Below are positions 18,855-27,326 of a stretch of DNA of 36,757 nt, piece after piece. Below the pieces are notes generated by a model, which ran no database searches, was not told the origin of the DNA, and saw only the letters and a program-made list of their open reading frames with translations. Numbering within the stretch: the first letter of the stretch is position 1; each line of letters starts with the position of its first letter. A program made the position numbers and the translations under genes. This DNA comes from Pseudomonadota bacterium. Its GTDB lineage: Bacteria; Pseudomonadota; Gammaproteobacteria; Pseudomonadales; Oleiphilaceae. The stretch covers positions 1 to 36,757 of the forward strand of contig PDPE01000014.1 in the NCBI GenBank assembly GCA_002747395.1, in the 5' to 3' direction.

Positions 18855-20450
18855 ATGCGACGTTGGAATGGGTGGGGTGACGAGAGTCACAGTATGGATT
18901 TGCCAGAGAACGGGCTTGCGTTTTTGGCTGAAAGGGTAGGTGAGGCCTCCCCGTTGCCAGATGCAACACTGGAAGAAGTGTTGAAAACCGTTCCTGATTC
19001 ACGACTGCCGGATCACCCCCTGATTGACAAAACTCCGGAACAGCGTGTTTATCATGCCAGAGGTCAGAGCCTGCCCGACTGGCTGGCAATGAAAAGCGGA
19101 AAGTTTGAGGTGTTCCCTGATGGCGTGGCGTTTCCCGAAACCGGTGATGATGTGGCGCAGTTGATCAAATTTGCTGCCGGGAAAAAAATCAGGATCATAC
19201 CCTATGGCGGCGGCACCAGTGTGGCCGGGCATATTAATCCTCGCAAGGAATCTGATCCGGTACTGACCATTGATCTGGGCCGTATGAGTCGGTTAACCGA
19301 TCTGGATGAAGAAAGTCTGATTGCGACATTCGGCCCTGGAACGCCCGGGCCGCAGGTTGAAGCTCAATTGAAAGCCAGAGGCTATACTCTGGGTCATTTT
19401 CCCCAGTCATTTGAACTGTCTACCATCGGCGGGTGGGTGGCCAGTCGCAGCAGCGGTCAGCAGTCCCTGAGGTATGGGCGGATCGAGCAGATGTTTGCGG
19501 GCTGCACAATGGAAACCCCGCTTGGCAAAATGGAAGTTCCTACCATACCGGCATCTGCTGCCGGGCCGGATGTGAGAGAAATGGTGTTGGGCTCCGAAGG
19601 GCGCATGGGTATTATTACCGAACTGAAGGTGAGGGTGAAGCCGGTTGCAGCCAAAGAAAAATTCTTTGTCATCTTCTTTCCTGACTGGCAAAAGGCCAAA
19701 GACGCGAGTCGTGCCCTGGTTCAGAGTATGATACAGCTTTCCATGTTGCGCCTCAGTAATGCGATCGAAACGGAAACCCAGTTGGCGCTGGCAGGACACG
19801 CGAAGCTGATCGGTTATCTGGAGCGTTATCTGGAGATCAGGGGGGCAGGAACGGGTAAATGTATGATGACCGTCGGCATTACCGGGTCTCATGCTCAGTT
19901 CAAGGCATCATTGAGCCAGTTAAAAGGCATCTGTCGAGACTATGATGGTGTTTATACCGGCACAAAACTTGGCGATAAGTGGGCCGAGAAGCGCTTTAAT
20001 ATGCCTTATTTACGTGAAACGCTGTGGCAACATGGCTATGTTGTGGATACCCTGGAAACCGCAACGGACTGGGATAATGTGGATAGCCTGCTGAATAAAA
20101 TGGAAGACAGTCTCCGGCATGGGCTGGACAGGCATGGCGAAAAAGTGCATGTATTCACCCACCTTTCGCACTTTTACCCGCAAGGGTGCAGTATTTATAC
20201 AACCTACGCATTTCGCACGGGCGAAACCTTTCAGCAAACCCTTGACTGGTGGTCTGAATTGAAAACGACTACCTCTGAAATTATCGTCAATAATCGTGGT
20301 ACCATCAGTCATCAGCATGGGGTGGGTAAAGATCATGCGCCCTATTTGCCCACAGAAAAAGGTCGGCTCGGGATGCAGGCAATTAATGCATTGATCAAAG
20401 AGTTTGACCCGGATGCGATGATGAACCCCGGCACTTTGCTGGTTGATTAG
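18855..20450 (+). CDS. Alkyl-DHAP synthase-like FAD-binding oxidase
   Basis: The 531-residue flavoprotein resembles alkyldihydroxyacetonephosphate synthase (AGPS), which exchanges the acyl chain of acyl-DHAP for a fatty alcohol and forms the ether bond. The start RRWNGWGDE, the FAD_binding_4 PYGGGTSVAGHINP near residue 116, LGHFPQSFELSTIGGWVAS and the closing HGVGKDH match that family. AGPS has an essential HHH; here the same place reads HQH. Activity may therefore differ, perhaps as an oxidase on a glycerol derivative. GGAG sits 7 bases before the ATG. It is the first gene of a probable operon with a GlpD-like oxidase and an FGGY kinase. Confidence 0.8.
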   Translation: MRRWNGWGDESHSMDLPENGLAFLAERVGEASPLPDATLEEVLKTVPDSRLPDHPLIDKTPEQRVYHARGQSLPDWLAMKSGKFEVFPDGVAFPETGDDVAQLIKFAAGKKIRIIPYGGGTSVAGHINPRKESDPVLTIDLGRMSRLTDLDEESLIATFGPGTPGPQVEAQLKARGYTLGHFPQSFELSTIGGWVASRSSGQQSLRYGRIEQMFAGCTMETPLGKMEVPTIPASAAGPDVREMVLGSEGRMGIITELKVRVKPVAAKEKFFVIFFPDWQKAKDASRALVQSMIQLSMLRLSNAIETETQLALAGHAKLIGYLERYLEIRGAGTGKCMMTVGITGSHAQFKASLSQLKGICRDYDGVYTGTKLGDKWAEKRFNMPYLRETLWQHGYVVDTLETATDWDNVDSLLNKMEDSLRHGLDRHGEKVHVFTHLSHFYPQGCSIYTTYAFRTGETFQQTLDWWSELKTTTSEIIVNNRGTISHQHGVGKDHAPYLPTEKGRLGMQAINALIKEFDPDAMMNPGTLLVD

Positions 20451-20455
20451 TTGCT

Positions 20456-20510
20456 ATTCCGTTATACGGATAGTTCGTTATTCGTTATATGGATAGCAGT
20501 TCGTTATACC
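20456..20510. repeat. Tandem duplication of about 24 bp between the flavoprotein and glpD-like genes
   Basis: A unit ATTC-GTTATAYGGATAG-GTTCGTT occurs at 20456-20479 and, with small indels, at 20480-20505, then restarts as ATACCGAATT. It fills half of the 112-bp gap between the flavoprotein stop and the next gene. Confidence 0.75.
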
Positions 20511-20562
20511 GAATTTATCAATGCGGCGCGGTTTCTGACGAGCCGCTACTCAGAAGGGTTGT

Positions 20563-22293
20563 ATGGATATCAAGGAAAACACTGATTTGTCTGCCTGGCA
20601 ACCAGGTTGGCGAGAACGGACCATTGAGCGGCTTCAGGCAGAAGAAAAGCGAGCCGGGGCTTCTGAATGGGATATGGTGATTATCGGCGGGGGTATTACC
20701 GGTGCCGGTGTGTTTCGCGAGGCCACGAGGCGCAATCTGAAAGTGCTCCTGGTTGAACAGAAGGATTTTGCCTGGGGTACGTCCAGCAAGTCATCCAAGA
20801 TGGTTCATGGTGGTCTCAGGTATCTTGGCTCGGGCCAAATAAGGCTGACGCACGACTCGGTGCAAGAAAGGCAAAGGCTGATGTCGGAAGCTCCGGGTCT
20901 GGTCGACCCACTCCACTTTCTGATGGGGCATTACCGGTTCAGCTTTCCCGGGCCGATTATCTTCAACCTGCTATTGACTTTTTATGACTGGATGGCCCGG
21001 CGCTGGAGTCATCGCTTCCATAGTAAACGGGATACGTCCCTGTGTGTGCCGGGAATGCGTGATGACAAGCTGAACGGAGCCACCGAGTTTGGTGATGCAG
21101 TGACTGACGATGCCCGATTGGTATTGCGTGTACTTCAGGAAGGAGTGGCAGAAGGCGGTTGCGCACTTTCCTACGTGGCGGCTGATCATATTGAAGCCGC
21201 TGAATCAGGAAAAGCCGAATCAGGAAAAGCCGGAGCAGAAAAAAAAGTAACCCTGCTGGATGAAGAAACAGGCGCCTCGTTTTCTGTGCGGGCGAAGGTT
21301 GTGATTAATGCGACAGGTGCCTGGACTGATGCACTTCGCAAGAAAATGGGCAAAGATGCAGTAATTCGACCTTTAAGGGGGAGTCACCTGATTTTCCCCC
21401 AATGGCGTGTTCCCGTTTCCTACGCCGTCAGTTTTTTTCATCCTGCCGACAAGCGGCCTGTTTTCCTGTTTCCCTGGGAAGGTGTGACCGTTGTGGGAAA
21501 CACTGACCTCGATCATTCTCTGGAAGGTCGTTCTGATATTTCCATCTCTCGGGAAGAGGTCGATTACCTGCTTGAGGCATTGAATTTCCAGTTCCCTGGT
21601 GCAAAAGTCACCGAGGCCGATGCAATTGCCAGTTATTCAGGTATTCGGCCTGTTGTAGGAACCGGCGCATTAAATCCCTCAAGCGAGAAAAGAGAGCACT
21701 CCATATGGGATGATGACGGTGTTATCAGTGTGGCTGGTGGCAAACTGACCACGTTTCGACTCATTGCCCTGGATGTGCTGGACAAGGCTCGCCCGCATTT
21801 GCCGGGGTTTGAACTGAATACCGGAGATGCAGTGATTTTTAAACATCAATCCGTCAGAAAGGTGCCGGTCGGGATGACGACTTCCTGTTTTCGAAGATTG
21901 CTGGGGCGTTACGGAACTGCCGCAGGCGGGATACTGGGTCAACCCCAAATATCCTGGCAGAAGATTCGAACAACGGACACTCTCTGGGGTGAGCTGGAAT
22001 GGGTTCTGGCGAATGAGCAGGTGGTGCATCTTGACGACTTGCTCCTGCGTCGAACACGGATTGGCCTTCTGTTGGCTGAGGGTGGCGAAGAGATCATGCC
22101 CCGGGTGAAGTCTCTGTGTATTCAGCACTTGCTTTGGTCGGCATCGAAATGGCAGAAGGAATATGAGCGATATCGCCTGTTGTGGCAAAACCACTTTGGT
22201 TTACCTTCTCGCAAGGCAAGAGAGGAGGGCCCTGCTGCACAGGCGCAATGTCAGCAGGATACCGCCACTGATAATAACGTGGTCAGCGTATGA
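20563..22293 (+). CDS. Glycerol-3-phosphate dehydrogenase/oxidase family protein (GlpD-like)
   Basis: GlpD enzymes oxidise sn-glycerol 3-phosphate to DHAP and pass electrons to quinone at the inner membrane. The Rossmann FAD motif is MVIIGGGITGAGVFREA near residue 39. WGTSSKSSKMVHGGLRYL, INATGAWTDALR, RPLRGSHLIFP and ISVAGGKLTTFR follow, as in the family. The 576 residues exceed E. coli GlpD (501), with a longer C-terminus. A 15-bp in-frame repeat (ESGKA twice) sits in a loop near residue 215. The stop overlaps the next ATG by four bases (ATGA), so the kinase is translationally coupled. The context suggests a specialised paralog, not the main GlpD. Confidence 0.88.
   Translation: MDIKENTDLSAWQPGWRERTIERLQAEEKRAGASEWDMVIIGGGITGAGVFREATRRNLKVLLVEQKDFAWGTSSKSSKMVHGGLRYLGSGQIRLTHDSVQERQRLMSEAPGLVDPLHFLMGHYRFSFPGPIIFNLLLTFYDWMARRWSHRFHSKRDTSLCVPGMRDDKLNGATEFGDAVTDDARLVLRVLQEGVAEGGCALSYVAADHIEAAESGKAESGKAGAEKKVTLLDEETGASFSVRAKVVINATGAWTDALRKKMGKDAVIRPLRGSHLIFPQWRVPVSYAVSFFHPADKRPVFLFPWEGVTVVGNTDLDHSLEGRSDISISREEVDYLLEALNFQFPGAKVTEADAIASYSGIRPVVGTGALNPSSEKREHSIWDDDGVISVAGGKLTTFRLIALDVLDKARPHLPGFELNTGDAVIFKHQSVRKVPVGMTTSCFRRLLGRYGTAAGGILGQPQISWQKIRTTDTLWGELEWVLANEQVVHLDDLLLRRTRIGLLLAEGGEEIMPRVKSLCIQHLLWSASKWQKEYERYRLLWQNHFGLPSRKAREEGPAAQAQCQQDTATDNNVVSV
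21202..21231 (+). repeat. In-frame 15-bp duplication inside the glpD-like gene
   Basis: GAATCAGGAAAAGCC occurs twice exactly, coding ESGKA-ESGKA, followed by a partial copy. Like the nnrE array, the unit keeps the reading frame. Confidence 0.9.
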
Positions 22294-22343
22294 GCACTGA
22301 ACAACGCATGAGTAATGAACATTGCATGAGTAATGAACAGGAT
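22290..22343 (+). repeat. 18-bp triplication of the kinase start codon region
   Basis: ATGAGCACTGAACAACGC, ATGAGTAATGAACATTGC and ATGAGTAATGAACAGGAT lie head to tail in frame. Units 2 and 3 are closer to each other (14 of 18) than to unit 1. Confidence 0.95.
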
Positions 22344-23954
22344 GGAAGCAGCAGGCCGAACCAACAGAAATCAAAGCCTGTTGATGATACTCTGCTGGCG
22401 ATCGACAACGGAACGCAAAGTGTCCGTGCCCTGTTATTTGATACCAAAGGTAATTTGCTGGGTAAGGGGAAGCAGGAACTGGAACCCTACTTTTCTGACA
22501 GGCCCGGATGGGCAGAGCAACATCCTGACTATTACTGGCAATCGTTGAAATCTGCCTGCGACAAGCTGTGGGCCAGTATCGATATTGACAAATCCACCAT
22601 CAGGGGAGTCTCTGTGACCACGCAAAGAGGTACGGTGGTCAACCTGGATAAAAACGGTGAACCCTTGAGGCCGGCAATCGTTTGGCTGGATCGGCGTACC
22701 TGTCCGGTCGACAAGCCAATGGGAGGGCTCTGGGGTGTGCTGTTCAAAGCCGCAGGGGTGCAGGATATTGTCAAGGGGTTCAGGGAAAAGTGTCAGGCCA
22801 ACTGGATATTGAAAGAGCAACCCGAAATCTGGCAAAAAACGCATAAATACCTGTTGCTATCCGGTTATTTGAATTACAGGTTGACGGGTGAATACAAGGA
22901 TTCGGTAGGGAGCCAGGTGGGCTACATACCCTTTGATTACAAAAAACTGAAATGGGCTGGCAAGTCTGACTGGCGCTGGAGTGCGCTGCCCCTTACCCCC
23001 GATATGCTTCCCGAGCTGGTTCAGCCAGGCAAACAAATGGGAACAATCACGCGGGAAGCCGCTCAACATACCGGGATTCCCGAAGGTTTGCCGGTTATTG
23101 CATCGGCATCGGACAAGGCATGCGAGATCATTGGCTCTGGTGGTAACGCGCCCAGTGTGGCCTGCATGAGTTATGGCACTACCGCGACCATTAACACTAC
23201 CAGTCACCGCTATGTGGAGCCTACGCGATTTATGCCTCCGTACCCGTCCGGCATTCCCGGGGCCTATTGTACGGAAGTTATGATATATCGAGGTTTCTGG
23301 ATGGTGAGCTGGTTCAAGAAAGAATTCGGGCTGAGAGAGCAGCGAATCGCCGAGGAAAGAGGGATTGAACCCGAAGTGCTCTTTGATGAACTGGTGCAAT
23401 CGATTCCGCCTGGCTCAATGGGGTTGACGCTACAGCCCTATTGGTCGCCGGGAGCCAGAGACCCGGGGCCGGAAGCGAAAGGAGCGGTGATCGGGTTTGG
23501 TGATGTTCATACCAGGGCGCACCTGTACCGGGCTATTCTGGAAGGGTTGGCTTACGGGCTGCGTGAGGGCAAGGAAAGAATAGAAAAGAGATCCGGCGTG
23601 AAAATAGAGAAGCTCCGGGTAGCCGGAGGAGGCTCTCAAAGTGATGTTGCCATGCAGCTGACAGCAGATATTTTCGGGCTGCCCGCAGAGCGGCCACACA
23701 CCTATGAAACATCCGGTCTTGGTGCAGTAATAGACGCGGCTGTCGGGCTGGGGATTTATCAGGATTTCGATCAGGCTGTTGCGGCAATGACCCGGGTGGG
23801 TGAAACATTTCACCCCAAACCGGAAAACGTCAGGATATACGACAGACTGTATTCAGAAGTCTATCTGAAAATGTATCGGCAATTACGACCGTTATATCAG
23901 TCTATCAGGGATATTACCGGGTATCCTGACCAGGATAAATCAAACCCTGACTGA
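22290..23954 (+). CDS. FGGY-family carbohydrate kinase
   Basis: FGGY kinases phosphorylate sugars or polyols such as glycerol, xylulose or ribulose. The ATP-binding LLAIDNGTQSVRALLFD is near residue 33, AIVWLDRRTCPVD near 131, and the second FGGY signature near 430 includes LRVAGGGSQSDVAMQLTADIFG. The substrate is not readable; beside a GlpD-like oxidase, glycerol or dihydroxyacetone is reasonable, as inference. The start is odd: the first 18 bp, ATG included, occur three times in frame (starts at 22290, 22308, 22326), giving MSTEQR-MSNEHC-MSNEQD. The first ATG overlaps the glpD-like stop. The conserved core begins at about residue 31, so any of the three starts would make a full enzyme. Confidence 0.85.
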   Translation: MSTEQRMSNEHCMSNEQDGSSRPNQQKSKPVDDTLLAIDNGTQSVRALLFDTKGNLLGKGKQELEPYFSDRPGWAEQHPDYYWQSLKSACDKLWASIDIDKSTIRGVSVTTQRGTVVNLDKNGEPLRPAIVWLDRRTCPVDKPMGGLWGVLFKAAGVQDIVKGFREKCQANWILKEQPEIWQKTHKYLLLSGYLNYRLTGEYKDSVGSQVGYIPFDYKKLKWAGKSDWRWSALPLTPDMLPELVQPGKQMGTITREAAQHTGIPEGLPVIASASDKACEIIGSGGNAPSVACMSYGTTATINTTSHRYVEPTRFMPPYPSGIPGAYCTEVMIYRGFWMVSWFKKEFGLREQRIAEERGIEPEVLFDELVQSIPPGSMGLTLQPYWSPGARDPGPEAKGAVIGFGDVHTRAHLYRAILEGLAYGLREGKERIEKRSGVKIEKLRVAGGGSQSDVAMQLTADIFGLPAERPHTYETSGLGAVIDAAVGLGIYQDFDQAVAAMTRVGETFHPKPENVRIYDRLYSEVYLKMYRQLRPLYQSIRDITGYPDQDKSNPD

Positions 23955-23977
23955 CCCGGGAGAAGGTTGTCAGGGTT
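23943..23977. repeat. 9-bp inverted repeat around the kinase stop codon
   Basis: AACCCTGAC (23943-23951) and GTCAGGGTT (23969-23977) are perfect arms enclosing the TGA stop. There is no T-run on either side, so a normal terminator is doubtful. It lies between convergent genes and might act as a 3' end structure. Confidence 0.45.
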
Positions 23978-23987
23978 GAGAAAACAA

Positions 23988-24395
23988 TCAGGCAGATCCT
24001 TTTCGGTATTCGACCTTGTTCCCGACGATGACAATTTTGGACTGACCCGTTAACCATTCCCGGTCATAGGGTGATATGAGGTAAATGAGCCCGATTACCG
24101 CATAAAATACACCAAAAAGGCAAGAGTAGGCGAAGGTTGCGATGACAATGAAAATGCCGCAGAAGGCAAGCAGGTTGAGTCTCAGGGGCTCTATTTCGGG
24201 GATCATCTTGAAATCTGGGCTGTTAACGAGCAACGCAATTTGGGCAGAGACATAAACGGACGAGGTGAACAGGATAAAAACAAGAAGCGAATCCCAGTTC
24301 AAACCTTGCACAAAGAAATTGACCAGCGAGAATGCAAGAGACACCTTCACCAGACGCAAAGGTGCTCTTTCATTTATGTTTGATACGTTTTTCAT
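23988..24395 (-). CDS. Hypothetical inner-membrane protein
   Basis: This 135-residue protein has no family I recognise. Hydrophobic stretches at about 17-30, 33-57 and 73-106 suggest three or four membrane helices, with a short polar C-terminus (SKIVIVGNKVEYRKGSA). TGGAG is well placed before the ATG at 24395. It is convergent with the kinase. The 342 bp between it and the next gene (24396-24737) contain nothing I can identify. Confidence 0.65.
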   Translation of the reverse strand: MKNVSNINERAPLRLVKVSLAFSLVNFFVQGLNWDSLLVFILFTSSVYVSAQIALLVNSPDFKMIPEIEPLRLNLLAFCGIFIVIATFAYSCLFGVFYAVIGLIYLISPYDREWLTGQSKIVIVGNKVEYRKGSA

Positions 24396-24737
24396 ACTTG
24401 ACTCCAGTAAAAAATATGAGCGACAAAGAACCCTGGTACGTTTACCTTCGAATTACGTCCATCCCGGAACAGCGTCAAGGCACTGACTCGATGTCAATTG
24501 TTTTAATAACTGTATCTGCTCACGCCTCCCTCCCTGGGTGGGCAAATACCAATAATCAACGGTTTTCAGTCGTCGACTGACTACTCTGATGAAACCAATC
24601 GGGCCAGTGTAATGTCTAGCGAGTCTGGTATCAATTGGCTTGAACAGTTTTTCGCATTTTAGCAACAATTAATAAAACTGCACAGATATCCTGGCGGGCT
24701 GCCTGCACAGGCTCACCTTGCCTTTTCGACAATAAGT

Positions 24738-25112
24738 TCAGTGTGTTTCATCCAGCAGGGGTTGTCCGAGCATATAGACCGAGACACAACAGCCAATGGT
24801 GCCGAGCAGTAGAAATGGCCACAGCTTGCCCACAATCAACATCGACAACAACATGCCGCACCACATCACCACAATGGCTCTGTTTCGAATTCGTCTGGGG
24901 ATGCCCTGGCCGCTTTGCCATGAATTGATGAACGGGCCAAGCTGCGGGTGACCGGTTAGCCATTTATGGAATCTTGCGGAAGATTTTGCGAAACACCAGG
25001 CAGCAAGGAGCAGGAACGGGGTGGTTGGCAGTATCGGCAGAAAGATTCCTGCTATACCCAATACAACACAAACCCAGCCCGATAGAGCGAGAAAAATTCT
25101 GGTAGCAATCAT
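24738..25112 (-). CDS. YbaN/DUF454 family inner-membrane protein
   Basis: The 124-residue product matches the DUF454 pattern: LSGWVCVVLGIAGIFLPILPTTPFLLLAAWCFAKSS near the start, then LTGHPQLGPFINSWQ and two further hydrophobic helices (about 80-115). E. coli YbaN is the reference member; its function is unknown. Three to four membrane segments are expected. It appears to be a single-gene unit. The 457 bp to the right (25113-25569) hold no gene; a weak TGC-TTTAAA extended -10 near 25335 could serve the lipoprotein. Confidence 0.9.
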   Translation of the reverse strand: MIATRIFLALSGWVCVVLGIAGIFLPILPTTPFLLLAAWCFAKSSARFHKWLTGHPQLGPFINSWQSGQGIPRRIRNRAIVVMWCGMLLSMLIVGKLWPFLLLGTIGCCVSVYMLGQPLLDETH

Positions 25113-25569
25113 GCCTGAAGTATACCTGTATCAGATCGAAATGGTAGTCATTTCAAATAAAACGGAATCGCAATCACTTTCTTGCTGTTCGCTGTATACT
25201 GAACACCGATGGTGTCTGCCTGTGCCTCCTGCGCAGGCTGTCCGCGCCATCCTGTGCCGGGCGGGTGAGCAGTTATCATAAAAGTCGAGAAGTTCTGCTT
25301 GGTTTCCGGCTTTTGCAAAAAACCGGATTCATTTGCTTTAAATGAGATAGAGCTAACACTGCCTGAACCGGAAAGGCATTACAATCGGAGGCCACATCTC
25401 GAAGGCATTCGGGCTTGATCCGCATTCTATTTGCCGGTTGTGGCATGGACTGTTTTTGAAAATAATGGTTAGAATGGAAGAAGGCGAGGCCTGTAATTGC
25501 CTGGAAAAACTGTTCAAAAAGAAAATTTTCCGGGATGTAACCATACCCTTATCAATCGGGAATAATACT

Positions 25570-26619
25570 ATGAAGCGTTGTTTGCGTGGTTGGCTGTTAC
25601 CTGCTCTGTATCTGGCTGCTTTTCTGATGGCCTGTAGTGATAGCGATGAAGGCAGTAACAGTTTTTTAAGGCTGGGTGATGCAACTGTGCTTGTCAACGG
25701 CAATCTGGCAAAGGCGATTCAACTGACGACAACTGCTGGCGAGCAGAGCCTGGATGTATCATGGAATGTTGACTTCTCCAGCCCCACGAATGAGTATACA
25801 GTCGCACTCTATGTGGGGACTGAAAGGTTTTCCTCCCAGGTAAAACTCGCTGAGATGGATTGTGCCAAAAGTATGGAGGTGCAGAGCGGTTGTGGCTCGG
25901 AGTACGATGGCTCTTGCGCGATACTTGATAACGTGATTGATTGTTCCGGCTTGCCCAACGGGAAGCGAGTATTCATAGGTCAGCCATTTACCCGATTGCT
26001 GCTTCAGTTCTGTGTTTACGACCCCCTGTTTCGTTCATTCGAAAAAAATCGGTGCGAAGCGCCGACTTTTGAGCTGGCTTTATTCGCGAAAGAGGATGAC
26101 CGTCTGATTCCGTATAACAATGTAATTCCCGCAGACTGGGTGGAAAATGGAATTCCTGTTCCGGAAAAGGAAGACGGGGAGGAACAAAACGAGGGCGAGG
26201 ACAAGGGGAGCGATAATCAGGGCGAAGAGGCTTCCCGGGAGGAAAATCCGCTTTACACCGCATTGAAAAGCAATCGCCAACTGTGGCAGGCCGGCAGTCA
26301 CCCGGACTATGTGTACGTGCTCAGTGAGGAATGTGCCTGCAATGAGGAGGCAAAAAAAGACATTTCCGTGAATGTGGCAGACGGTCAGGTTGCCAGTGCT
26401 TTTTTCCTTCCGAATGGTGATATATTGAGTGCCGGGCAATTATCAGAGTTGCGGACTCTGGATCAATGGTTTGATTATATTGTCGAGATCATTCCCCGGG
26501 CAGACAGCCTGACTGTTGAATATGACGAGACTCTGGGGTATCCATCATTGATCGTGGTCGATATGACCCTTGATGGAAATGATGATGAAGTGACGTACAG
26601 GATTGGGGAATTTCAGTAA
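25570..26619 (+). CDS. Lipoprotein with C-terminal DUF6174-like domain
   Basis: Starting at ATG 25570 (GGGAA 7 bases upstream) gives 349 residues beginning MKRCLRGWLLPALYLAAFLMAC, a lipoprotein signal with lipobox LMAC and a following SDSDEG. Asp at position +2 after the Cys would favour inner-membrane retention if Lol rules apply, but here +2 is Ser, suggesting outer membrane. A Glu/Asp/Gly-rich linker lies at about 198-226. The end (W...YVYVLSEECAC, VNVADGQV, YDETLGYPSLIVVDMTLDGNDDEVTYRI) has the layout of DUF6174. The N-terminal part is unknown. The open frame extends 44 codons further upstream without a signal. Confidence 0.72.
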   Translation: MKRCLRGWLLPALYLAAFLMACSDSDEGSNSFLRLGDATVLVNGNLAKAIQLTTTAGEQSLDVSWNVDFSSPTNEYTVALYVGTERFSSQVKLAEMDCAKSMEVQSGCGSEYDGSCAILDNVIDCSGLPNGKRVFIGQPFTRLLLQFCVYDPLFRSFEKNRCEAPTFELALFAKEDDRLIPYNNVIPADWVENGIPVPEKEDGEEQNEGEDKGSDNQGEEASREENPLYTALKSNRQLWQAGSHPDYVYVLSEECACNEEAKKDISVNVADGQVASAFFLPNGDILSAGQLSELRTLDQWFDYIVEIIPRADSLTVEYDETLGYPSLIVVDMTLDGNDDEVTYRIGEFQ

Positions 26620-26855
26620 GTGACCTTGCTCTGCGTATCTCACCTGTCCCCGTTTCACCTGGCTGACGTGCGCCAGACCACGACCCGAAAACCGGCTGGA
26701 AGTTGGATAAGGCGCCCCCGAAGCGTCAACAGATACGGCTTGAACAGGGCTTGTTTCTCTGTTTTTTCAGATAGTTTCCTCTGTGCCTTGTCGAGGCAGG
26801 AGACGGTATTCTCTGTTCCTGATATTGCATTCTTTGACAGTTGATTTGGTATTTT

Positions 26856-26873
26856 TACGTTAAGATTAACGTA
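26856..26873. promoter_or_regulatory. 18-bp perfect palindrome upstream of the small membrane protein gene
   Basis: TACGTTAAGATTAACGTA has 8-bp arms around GA and runs into TATAAAAT (26872-26879), a possible -10. A TTGACA at 26834-26839 is too far upstream to pair with it. The shape resembles MerR-family operators, but I cannot assign a regulator. The rest of the 281-bp gap 26620-26900 shows no gene. Confidence 0.45.
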
Positions 26874-26900
26874 TAAAATCTCAAGTGAAGGGTGTATGTT

Positions 26901-27152
26901 ATGAACAATGCATTAACTGGTCACTCATCGTCATGCGCAGCAATTTCATCCAGTGAAGAACCAAAGGTAGCCTGTCTTGAAATTGGTCACTCTTCACCAA
27001 CCAAAGTGATCCCGATAATCGCGATTGTCATTTTTGTTTTTGGTATTATTGCAGGTGTCGTGCTTCCCGATGTGGTTCAGGATGAAAACAGGCAAATCAA
27101 AACACAGCTTGTTGCGGCGAAGGAGCACAAGGTAGAAACTGTGCAAAGGTGA
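26901..27152 (+). CDS. Small single-pass membrane protein, unknown
   Basis: The ATG at 26901 has AAGG 9 bases upstream and gives 83 residues; a GTG three codons earlier is too close to that site. A single hydrophobic helix (KVIPIIAIVIFVFGIIAGVVLP) lies at about 35-56, between a Ser/Cys-containing N-terminus and a charged C-terminus. No family is recognised. A possible terminator follows immediately. Confidence 0.5.
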   Translation: MNNALTGHSSSCAAISSSEEPKVACLEIGHSSPTKVIPIIAIVIFVFGIIAGVVLPDVVQDENRQIKTQLVAAKEHKVETVQR

Positions 27153-27155
27153 GTG

Positions 27156-27206
27156 CCCGCAAGACTGTATTGAATGTCGGGTGTTATGGCTTTTGCGGGT
27201 ATTTTT
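27156..27206 (+). terminator. Possible rho-independent terminator
   Basis: CCCGCAA (27156-27162) pairs with TTGCGGG (27193-27199), followed by TATTTTT. The loop is long (30 nt), which lowers confidence. It lies just after the stop of the small membrane gene. Confidence 0.45.
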
Positions 27207-27326
27207 GATATTTGGTGCTTTCAAGGTGATGGTATTTGACAGCAGAAGTCGCTTCCATTATTAGTCAGGTATGCTTGGAGACTGGTGCTCCTGAATATCA
27301 ATTCCTCAATCTAAAGTTCACTCGGC

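Noticed and set aside
26620..26844. 74-codon plus-strand frame after the lipoprotein
   Set aside because: No ribosome-binding site and no recognisable sequence.
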